Origin: Halobacterium wangiae
GTDB lineage: Archaea > Halobacteriota > Halobacteria > Halobacteriales > Halobacteriaceae
Assembly: GCF_021249345.1 (NCBI RefSeq)
Contig: NZ_CP089588.1
Span: forward strand, 2,356,001-2,420,000
Direction: 5' to 3'
Length of the DNA stretch: 64,000 bases
The notes beneath the pieces were generated by a model that was given only the letters and a program-made list of their open reading frames with translations, searched no databases and was not told the DNA's origin. Of the stretch, positions 58,307-64,000 are shown in pieces. A program made the translations under genes and the position numbers. The stretch's first letter is position 1; each line of letters starts with the position of its first letter.

Positions 58307-58895
58307 CGGTCGCCTGGCGCGCCGCCGCGTACGCCTCTCGGACCGCCTCGAACGTCTCCCGGTCGCCGCCGTGGTCCGGGTGGACCTCCTTGATCCGCTC
58401 CCTGTACGCCGCCTTCACCTCGTCCTCGCTCGCCGACGGGGACAGTCCGAGCGTGGCGAACGCCGCTCGCACGCTGTCCGCGTCGGCGGCCTCCGTCTCC
58501 GGGTCGCCGAACAGTTCCTCGCGGTCCGGCGTCTCGAAGGGGAGGCGGCCGCCGAGGTGGCTGCCCGGCATCTCGTGTTCCGCGAGTACGGTGTACGTCC
58601 CGGAGTTACGGAGTCGGAAGTAGTCCGGCGCGTCGAACGTGATGGCGACGTTCCGCCGCGGCAGGTAGAAGGCGACGGTGGTCCCCGCGACGACGTGCTC
58701 CTCGGCGAACGGTTCGTCGATGGCCCGGAGGTACTCCCGGATCTCCCGACGGCGCTTCCACTCGCCGGAGCGCTCGCGGGCCGGGTTCACGGGCTCGGTC
58801 GGGTACAGCCGCTCCCCGACGACGAACAGCACCGCGGCCACCACCGAGGCCGCGCCCGCGATGAGCAGGCCAAGCGCCAGCCACTCGGGCAGCAC
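58299..58895 (-). CDS. Membrane-anchored J-domain protein
   Basis: A 198-residue protein with an N-terminal transmembrane helix (LALGLLIAGAASVVAAVLFVVG) and a C-terminal J domain (AFATLGLSPSASEDEVKAAYRERIKEVHPDHGGDRETFEAVREAYAAA, with HPD at residues about 173-175). A middle region (AITFDAPDYFRLRNSGTYTVL) is not a typical zinc or Gly/Phe module. Such type III J proteins would recruit DnaK to the membrane. DnaK itself is encoded 49 kb away at 7661-9553. Confidence 0.82.
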   Translation of the reverse strand: MLPEWLALGLLIAGAASVVAAVLFVVGERLYPTEPVNPARERSGEWKRRREIREYLRAIDEPFAEEHVVAGTTVAFYLPRRNVAITFDAPDYFRLRNSGTYTVLAEHEMPGSHLGGRLPFETPDREELFGDPETEAADADSVRAAFATLGLSPSASEDEVKAAYRERIKEVHPDHGGDRETFEAVREAYAAARQATAR

Positions 58896-58974
58896 AGTCG
58901 CTACTGGGTGGTCTGGCCCAAAGAATCGTTCGTCGGACGTCGACCTCGCGCCTGCGGGTCCCTCAGCGGAGTCC

Positions 58975-59727
58975 TCAGCCGATGTACCGCAGGTCCTCGT
59001 CGCCGGGGCTCGGCCCCTCCTCCATCTCGCGGAGGCGGCTGACGACCTCCTCCATCTCGTCGGCGCGGTCGTCGAGAGCCTCCTCGTCGACGTCGAAGCC
59101 GAGCATCCCCTCGAGCACCGCGAGCACGGCCTTCGCCGCCTTCGGGTCGACGAGGTAGCCCGAGGTCTCGCCCATCAGGCAGGCGGCCTCGAGCCCACGA
59201 CGGCCGCCGAGGCCGAGCAGCAGCCCGCTGGACCCGACGATGCCGCCCGCGGGCTCCTCGCTGCGGAACTCCACGCCCTCCTCCTCGAGGCGCTCCTTCT
59301 GGGACTCGTCGGAGACGGCGCCGATGACGTCGTGTTCCTCGACGAGTTCGCCCGTCGGCACGCCGCCGAGCGCGTACAGTTCCTCCGCGCCGAACTGTTC
59401 GGCGACGTCGAGGAACGCCTCCGTGAGGCGGTAGTGGCCGACGTTGTCCTGGGCCTGGTGGTCGCCGGTCAGCACCAGCAGGTCCCGGCCCTCCGTGTCG
59501 ACGGCGTGGATCTCCGCGGCCGCGAGCTCCGCGACGCTGTCGTCGTCGACGGTCACCTGCGGCGGGAAGTGTTCGGTGTGGATGCGACAGACGAGTTCGC
59601 TGTCCGCCTGCTCGACGACGTGTTCGGAGACGAGCTTGCCGACGTGCCCGACGCCGGGCAGCCCCTCGACGAACACCGGGTCGTCCAGTTCGGGCTCTGC
59701 CGCCCACGCGATGTCGATTTCGTCCAT
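58975..59727 (-). CDS. PAC2-family protein, copy 2
   Basis: A 250-residue PAC2/DUF75 protein with signature DPVFVEGLPGVGHVGKLVSEHVVEQ and LTGDHQAQDNVGHYRLTEAFLDVAEQ, ALGGVPTGELVEEHDVIGAV and PAGGIVGSSGLLLGLGGRRGLEAACLMGETSGYLVDPKAAKAVL. A charged C-terminal helix follows. It closes the rpl44e-rps27e-aIF2-alpha-nop10 cluster, four bases after the nop10 stop, a conserved archaeal order that links it to ribosome or proteasome quality control. Confidence 0.9.
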   Translation of the reverse strand: MDEIDIAWAAEPELDDPVFVEGLPGVGHVGKLVSEHVVEQADSELVCRIHTEHFPPQVTVDDDSVAELAAAEIHAVDTEGRDLLVLTGDHQAQDNVGHYRLTEAFLDVAEQFGAEELYALGGVPTGELVEEHDVIGAVSDESQKERLEEEGVEFRSEEPAGGIVGSSGLLLGLGGRRGLEAACLMGETSGYLVDPKAAKAVLAVLEGMLGFDVDEEALDDRADEMEEVVSRLREMEEGPSPGDEDLRYIG

Positions 59728-59731
59728 GTCC

Positions 59732-59914
59732 TTACGGGCGGTTGCGCACCTTAAGAGCGCGTCGGTAGCGTCCGTAGGGGTCCTCGGGGTCGAACGGCGC
59801 CGGCGCGCTGTTCTCGGCGTCGGCGCCACACTCCGGACAACTCGCAGAAAGCGTGTACACCGGGCGGTCGTGGCGGTCGCGCCACGACGAACACACCCGG
59901 ATGTCGGATCTCAT
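59732..59914 (-). CDS. nop10: Nop10, H/ACA RNP component
   Basis: A 60-residue protein of the H/ACA ribonucleoprotein that guides pseudouridylation of rRNA. It starts [13 protein letters not shown] with a Cys and a later pair (CPECG), then the conserved helix [21 protein letters not shown]. The first cysteine pair of a four-Cys zinc ribbon is reduced here to one Cys. Its ATG overlaps the aIF2-alpha stop by four bases. Confidence 0.92.
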   Translation of the reverse strand: MRSDIRVCSSWRDRHDRPVYTLSASCPECGADAENSAPAPFDPEDPYGRYRRALKVRNRP

Positions 59915-60711
59915 TCCTCGTCGAGCTGGCGCTCCCGGTGGAAGTTCCCGGAGCCACCGAGTTCGCCGATCTTCGCGACGGCGCGGTCGGCGGCCGTCTC
60001 GAGTTGCGTCTCCGCGGTCTTGTAGTTCGGCGCCTGCACGCGGAGGCGGTACTCCGGCGCGCCGACGTACGTCACCTCGAGGTCGGCCTCGTCGGGCACC
60101 TCGCCGTTGCCCTCGGCGGCCTGCAGCGCGGCCTTCACGTCGTCGACGCCGTCCGAGTCGGGGGACGTGAGCGTCACGTACCCCGTCACCGTGACGTACG
60201 GGACGGAGACGTTCTCGCGGGCCGTCTCCACGACGGCGTCCTTCTCGTCCTCGGAGAGGTCGGCGTCCTCGAGGGCCTCGTAGCCGTGGATGGCGGCCTG
60301 CTCGAACCCCTCGTAGAGGCTCCCGAAGCCCCCGAGCAGTCCGTTGGCGATGCGGCGGAACTGGTCGTCGTCCATGTCCTCGCCGAACGCCAGCGTGAGC
60401 CACTTGTCGGCCTTCTGCTCGTTCTTCCACTCCTGTATCTTGTCGGAGTGCTGGTGGTCGTTGACGTCCTTCAGCGAGAGGTCGATCTGCTGGGCGGACT
60501 CGTCGACGCCGAGCACCTTCGCGACGACGGTCTGGTCCTCGTTGACGTGGTCCCGGACGTTCTTGATCCAGCCGCTGGCCACCTCGCTGACGTGTACGAG
60601 GCCGCGTTTCCCCTCGTACTCCTCGAGGTCGACGAACACGCCGAAGTCTTCGATGTCGTCGACTTTCCCGACGACGAGTTCACCCTCCTCGGGCCAGCCG
60701 ACGTACTTCAT
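59911..60711 (-). CDS. eif2a: Translation initiation factor aIF2 alpha subunit
   Basis: A 266-residue initiation factor subunit that helps place initiator tRNA. It has an N-terminal S1 domain ([46 protein letters not shown]), a helical middle ([27 protein letters not shown]), and a C-terminal alpha/beta domain that binds the gamma subunit ([25 protein letters not shown]). ATGA overlaps rps27e upstream and nop10 downstream, so the cluster is translationally coupled. Confidence 0.96.
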   Translation of the reverse strand: MKYVGWPEEGELVVGKVDDIEDFGVFVDLEEYEGKRGLVHVSEVASGWIKNVRDHVNEDQTVVAKVLGVDESAQQIDLSLKDVNDHQHSDKIQEWKNEQKADKWLTLAFGEDMDDDQFRRIANGLLGGFGSLYEGFEQAAIHGYEALEDADLSEDEKDAVVETARENVSVPYVTVTGYVTLTSPDSDGVDDVKAALQAAEGNGEVPDEADLEVTYVGAPEYRLRVQAPNYKTAETQLETAADRAVAKIGELGGSGNFHRERQLDEE

Positions 60712-60881
60712 CTCGCCTCGACGGTGTCGACGACCTCACCGGCGAGGTCGGCCTCGCCGCCGGTCGGACGCGCGAGCGTCGTTCCGCAAACGGCACAGGC
60801 GACCTCCGTGGAGGCCTTCCCGAAGACGATCTGTTCGTTCTCGCAGTCCGGACAGACGACGGTGTAGAAGCGTCCCGCCAT
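60708..60881 (-). CDS. rps27e: Ribosomal protein S27e
   Basis: A 57-residue zinc-ribbon ribosomal protein of the small subunit. It begins [42 protein letters not shown], with two CxxC pairs, then ends [13 protein letters not shown]. It starts two bases after the rpl44e stop and overlaps aIF2-alpha by four bases. Confidence 0.95.
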   Translation of the reverse strand: MAGRFYTVVCPDCENEQIVFGKASTEVACAVCGTTLARPTGGEADLAGEVVDTVEAR

Positions 60882-60883
60882 TG

Positions 60884-61165
60884 TCAGTCCTGGAGTACGA
60901 GGCGGCCGGTGCGCCATCCCTCGCGGAGGTGGGCCTTGCCACACTCGCTGCAGCGGTATTTGAGGTCGGTCTTCTTCGTCGGCTTGTTGCCGACCGGCAC
61001 CTTCGAGAACCGGCCGTGGTTCCCGATGGAGCGGTTCGCGCGCTTGGTGCGGCGAGCGTCCCACTTCATGCCCGAGGAGCGTCCTGTGCGGACCTTCTCG
61101 ACCTCGAGCTGTTCGTGTGCGTCACAGTGCGGGCAGTAGCTGTTGAATCGGCGTGGCATCTCCAT
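60884..61165 (-). CDS. rpl44e: Ribosomal protein L44e
   Basis: A 93-residue zinc-ribbon protein of the large subunit. It has [26 protein letters not shown] at the N terminus and [29 protein letters not shown] at the C terminus, the L44e zinc cluster. MEMPRRF (61165) and MPRRF (61159) are both possible; the longer start matches the MQMPRRF beginning of a known haloarchaeal L44e. TATA-like TTTAAA at 61209-61214 gives a leader of about 20 bases. Confidence 0.95.
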   Translation of the reverse strand: MEMPRRFNSYCPHCDAHEQLEVEKVRTGRSSGMKWDARRTKRANRSIGNHGRFSKVPVGNKPTKKTDLKYRCSECGKAHLREGWRTGRLVLQD

Positions 61166-61290
61166 AGGCTAAGATCAGCTCTGTTGGTGCCTGCTAAGAC
61201 GTGCCCGTTTAAAATCCGTTTGGTTCGAGGGCGCCGACGGCCGGTCGCCGTCGGGCAAAGAATTTGGGACTGGCCAGCACTGGGTCGTGT

Positions 61291-62574
61291 GTGTCCCCCC
61301 GCCTGTCCTCCACCTCCCTCACAGTCGTCCTCGCGACGCTACTCGTTCTGGCTCTGCTCGCGCCGCTCGGTGCCACAGCGGGTGCTGCGCCACCGCCAGA
61401 AGACGTCTGTGGCGCGTGCGAGGCGCACTTCGAGACGGCCGTCGAGGACGCTGGTGGTCCCTCCGTCACCGTCGGGGAGTCCAGACTCGACGTACACCTC
61501 GCCGAGAACGGGAGTGCGAAGTTCGTCGCGCAGAACACTCTCCAGCCAGCGGACGCGGCCTGGGTAGCGAACAACACCGACGCCGTCGCGCACGCACTCG
61601 CCACGACCGACGCCGGCCTCGACGAGTCGAAGCACGCGCTCTCGGTCCGCCTCGTCGGCGACACGGCCGTCGTCGAGTACGTCGACGACTCCTTCGGCTA
61701 CCAGACGATCGCCGGCGTCGTGGTCGCGGACGCCTTCACGCGCACGCAGACCGGGTGGGAGGTGAACACCGGTCGGTTCGTGGTTCACGCGCCCGGCACG
61801 TACGTGGTCGCGAGCCACGACCGCGGCGATACGACGGTAGGGTGGGACGACTCCGTGGACGCCGAACCAGTCGCGTTCGCGCCGACCCACGGTCCCGTCT
61901 CGGCGGCCGCCACGCGGTTCGCGCTCGTCGCCGAGACGGGGCCGGCGTTCCTGCGCGGCGCGGCATTCGTCCTCGTCCCGTTCGTCGTCGTCCTCTCGCT
62001 GCTGTTCCGGGGGGTCGACACCGCCGTCGAGGTGACGCCCAGCGTGGACGCCCGTACTGCTGGCGGCGCCGCGGTTGCCGCCGGTGGTGCCGTCGCACTC
62101 GCACTCGTGGCGACCGGGGCGGTGTCGCTGTACTTCATGCTCCCCGGCGCAGTCCTGCTGTTCACCGCGGTCACCGCGGTCGCCGTCGGCGCCGCGGCGC
62201 TCAGGGAGCCCCCGACCACGCTCTCGCTCGGGCTTGCCGCGGTCGGCGTCCCACTCAGCGTCGGCGTCGTCGCGGCGTTCGTCGGGGCGCTCGCGTACCC
62301 GGGCGTCTTCGGCTGGACCGTCGGGCGCGCGCTCTCCGCTGGCTGTCTCGCGGCGCAGGTTGGCGTGTTCGCCGTGCTCGGCGCGACCCGGAACCGGGAC
62401 GGAGGGCGGCGCTGGCGCCGGTTCACCGCGGCCGTCGCCCCCGTAGTCGGCGTGGTCGCGTTGCTCGGCCCCACGGTGGTCCTGCTCGCGTGGGTGCCGC
62501 TGCTCGCGGTGCTCGCGCCACTGGCGTACCTCCTCGGCGCGTCGGTCGGTCGGAGCGGGCTTCGAAGCGTTTAA
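61291..62574 (+). CDS. Membrane protein with large exported domain
   Basis: A 427-residue protein read from GTG 61291 (VSPRLSSTSLTVVLATLL). A signal peptide is followed by an extracellular domain (EDVCGACEAHFETAVEDAGGPSVTVGESRLDVHLAENGSAKFV, with a CxxC), then at least five transmembrane helices from residue about 210. It is Cys-poor elsewhere. A TTG 27 bases upstream would lengthen the signal. Family not recognised; the stop overlaps the promoter of the next gene. Confidence 0.65.
   Translation: MSPRLSSTSLTVVLATLLVLALLAPLGATAGAAPPPEDVCGACEAHFETAVEDAGGPSVTVGESRLDVHLAENGSAKFVAQNTLQPADAAWVANNTDAVAHALATTDAGLDESKHALSVRLVGDTAVVEYVDDSFGYQTIAGVVVADAFTRTQTGWEVNTGRFVVHAPGTYVVASHDRGDTTVGWDDSVDAEPVAFAPTHGPVSAAATRFALVAETGPAFLRGAAFVLVPFVVVLSLLFRGVDTAVEVTPSVDARTAGGAAVAAGGAVALALVATGAVSLYFMLPGAVLLFTAVTAVAVGAAALREPPTTLSLGLAAVGVPLSVGVVAAFVGALAYPGVFGWTVGRALSAGCLAAQVGVFAVLGATRNRDGGRRWRRFTAAVAPVVGVVALLGPTVVLLAWVPLLAVLAPLAYLLGASVGRSGLRSV
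62568..62573 (+). promoter_or_regulatory. TATA box of HAH_0734-family gene
   Basis: TTTAAT at 62568-62573 overlaps the stop codon of the preceding membrane-protein gene and lies about 29 nt before the ATG at 62600, predicting a leaderless mRNA. Confidence 0.5.
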
Positions 62575-62599
62575 TCGGTCGTGTTCCGAAGCCGCGGGT

Positions 62600-62866
62600 A
62601 TGAGACGGCTCATCATCCACGGCGACCCCGGCGTCCGCCGTGACGCCATCATCGAGTACGAGGGCGAGGAGAAGGTCCTCTTCCAGGTGACGCGTAACGG
62701 CGACTGGCACGGTCCCGAGGAGGTCCAGCTCTGGTGTGTCATGGGGGACGCCGACGAGCAGGAGGACTACGACAAGCGCAACTACATCCCGCACTGGCTC
62801 GAAGTCGACACCGCCGACGCCGAGGACATCACGGTCATCAAGCGCGCCGGCGACCTCGCGGTCTAG
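62600..62866 (+). CDS. HAH_0734-family small protein
   Basis: An 88-residue soluble protein, MRRLIIHGDPGVRRDAIIEYEGEEKVLFQVTRNGDWHGPEEVQLW, matching a small conserved haloarchaeal family (HAH_0734-type). The compact HGDPG, WHGPEEVQLWCV and NYIPHWLEVD segments suggest one folded domain. Function is unknown. Its stop overlaps that of the convergent membrane protein. Confidence 0.8.
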   Translation: MRRLIIHGDPGVRRDAIIEYEGEEKVLFQVTRNGDWHGPEEVQLWCVMGDADEQEDYDKRNYIPHWLEVDTADAEDITVIKRAGDLAV

Positions 62867-64000
62867 TTCTGCGTCTCGACGAGTTCCGTCCGGTTCACGG
62901 CGTAGACGGTCACTGATGACGTTACCGTCGCTATCGAGATGCCGGGCTCGTCCGCCACGTTCGCGACGTCGTAGCGCTCCCGCTCAACGGGGCCGACCCA
63001 GATGTAGTCGACATCGTGTTTCCGCAGCAGCACCGCCCGTGAGACGGGGTCCTCCGTCTCGTAGACGATGTCCACGTCGCTGACTCGCGTGTAGTAGGCG
63101 TCGTCGCCCCGGTATATCGTCTCCTGTATCCACCCGGCCACGGTCGGTATCCCCGTCAGGCTGGCCTCCGGGTTCTGCCACGAGTAGGGTTCGAGTCCCG
63201 GTGCCGAGACGAGGTGTGGCTGGCCCGGTTTCTCCAGGAGCCACTCGATGGCCGCGGCCTCCCCGGGTCGCTCGTCGTGGACGTACTCCATGGCGTCGAT
63301 GGTCGGGTCGTCCATCTGGCCGAAGTGGTTCGTCAGCGCCAGGCCGCCGTAGACGGACGCCGAGACGACCAGCACGGTGACGAGAGCCGTTCCCCCAGCC
63401 GACCTGAGTCGTGCGTTCGAGCCAACCCGGCGGCGTGCGAGCGAGGCCAGTGCCACGCCGGCCGCCACCGACCAGAGCGCCCACGCCTGCGCGTACACCT
63501 TGAACACCGTGTTGAACCGCTCCGGGGAGGCGTTGTCCGCGAGGTAGACGTACTCCACGAGGACGACGAGGCCCGCGCCCGCGACCACCAGCACGCCCTC
63601 GAAGCCGACTCGCGAACGCCGCCGCAGCAGCCACGCGCCGGCTACCAGCGGCCCGCCCAGCGCGAGACCGACGAAGTCCAGGGGGACGCCCGCCACGACC
63701 AGGTCGAACGTCGCGGCCAGCGTGACGAGGAAGACGGCGGCGACCCCCACGAGCGCCCAGTCCCAGCGGTCCCGCGAGCCACGAGCGACGAGGTACGCGC
63801 CCAGCGAGGCGAGGAAGAGGCCGTGGACCAGGACGAACGAGCCGAGTCGGCTCGGCTCCGGCAGGAACGCGGGGCTCCGTTCGCTCGCGCCGACCAGGAG
63901 GACGTTCCAGACGAACGGCCACACGAGCGCCAGCGACACCACCGCGACGACGGCCGCGACGGCCACGCCGAACGCGACGCGCTGGAGTTCCGCGCCGACG
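62863..64000 (-). CDS. DUF2298-type polytopic membrane protein (N terminus off window)
   Basis: At least 379 residues are visible; the frame remains open to the right edge. It has many transmembrane helices and the family hallmark NASPERFNTVFKVYAQAWALWSVAAG (residues counted in the visible part about 160-185). The C-terminal exported segment (EAAAIEWLLEKPGQPHLVSAPGLEPYSW, IYRGDDAYYTRVSDVDIVYETEDPVSRAVLLRKHDVDYIWVGPVERER) resembles glycosyltransferase-39-like luminal domains. It probably uses a lipid-linked sugar; the substrate is unknown. Confidence 0.8.
   Translation of the reverse strand, partial: VGAELQRVAFGVAVAAVVAVVSLALVWPFVWNVLLVGASERSPAFLPEPSRLGSFVLVHGLFLASLGAYLVARGSRDRWDWALVGVAAVFLVTLAATFDLVVAGVPLDFVGLALGGPLVAGAWLLRRRSRVGFEGVLVVAGAGLVVLVEYVYLADNASPERFNTVFKVYAQAWALWSVAAGVALASLARRRVGSNARLRSAGGTALVTVLVVSASVYGGLALTNHFGQMDDPTIDAMEYVHDERPGEAAAIEWLLEKPGQPHLVSAPGLEPYSWQNPEASLTGIPTVAGWIQETIYRGDDAYYTRVSDVDIVYETEDPVSRAVLLRKHDVDYIWVGPVERERYDVANVADEPGISIATVTSSVTVYAVNRTELVETQN

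Noticed and set aside
63180-63200. A tRNA-like GGTTCGAGTCC stretch
   Set aside because: It lies in the coding sequence of the DUF2298-type gene, and no acceptor or anticodon stem can be built around it.
1-64000. CRISPR array or cas genes
   Set aside because: No regularly spaced direct repeats of 20-40 bases were seen, and none of the translated genes matches a Cas protein.
1-64000. Complete insertion sequence or integrase gene
   Set aside because: No transposase, integrase or terminal inverted repeat pair around a gene was found; the mobile signals are limited to small palindromic repeats and one HNH gene.

Overview
This 64 kb window comes from a halophilic archaeon (class Halobacteria). 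The evidence is high GC, very acidic proteins, Tat-dependent lipoproteins, many TATA boxes 25-30 nt upstream of start codons (leaderless mRNAs), and archaeal-type machinery: PAN, Mre11/Rad50, PolB, aIF2-alpha, L44e, S27e and Nop10. No genus is assigned. Most of the window is chromosomal housekeeping sequence densely packed with short operons. I found no prophage, no complete insertion sequence and no CRISPR array.

Layout. 0-4.1 kb: 3' end of an acyl/acetyl-CoA synthetase, a degenerate Nudix protein, four tandem overlapping GNAT acetyltransferase paralogues and a shortened acyl-adenylate-ligase-like protein. 4.3-10.3 kb: dnaJ, dnaK and grpE on the minus strand, with a Rieske protein fused to a large uncharacterised helical domain inserted on the plus strand. 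10.4-14 kb: XPB-like helicase and its nuclease partner Bax1, separated by an antisense Tat lipoprotein. 14-20 kb: an m5C RNA methyltransferase pair, a PAC2 protein, an aminotransferase, a UbiA-like membrane protein, a SAM methyltransferase and a RidA protein. 20-26.8 kb: a large Tat lipoprotein, a YchF-like GTPase, a CNNM/CBS membrane protein, a bactofilin-like protein and several tiny proteins. 27-30 kb: a 1027-residue FAD/Fe-S dehydrogenase.

30-40 kb holds information processing: PAN, a winged-helix protein, the mre11-rad50 operon and PolB (no intein). 39.9-44.5 kb is an iron-sulfur/iron block: sufC-sufB-sufD, a tiny leader ORF, a ferritin-like protein and a DtxR regulator, with an inverted repeat at the predicted suf transcription start. 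44.5-46.9 kb is a lower-GC accessory patch: an HNH endonuclease, an intron-containing tRNA-Gln(TTG) preceded by a strong hairpin, a His-rich secreted protein and a lipoprotein. 47-54 kb: an AI-2E-type permease, a REC-PAS-GAF histidine kinase, a cold-shock protein, an HD-domain protein, a LysE exporter and a DtxR/FeoA-GDT1 pair that looks like a manganese operon. 54-58.9 kb: threonine synthase, a flavin amine oxidase-like protein, a phosphoesterase, a winged-helix regulator and a membrane-anchored J protein. 59-61.2 kb is the conserved translation cluster rpl44e-rps27e-aIF2-alpha-nop10-PAC2. The window ends in a DUF2298-type membrane protein cut by the right edge.

The points most worth following up are the Rieske-helical fusion, the four-gene GNAT array, the leaderless mini-ORFs overlapping GTG starts of two downstream genes, the tRNA-Gln leader hairpin beside an HNH gene, and the palindromic repeats (one lying in-frame inside a coding sequence).
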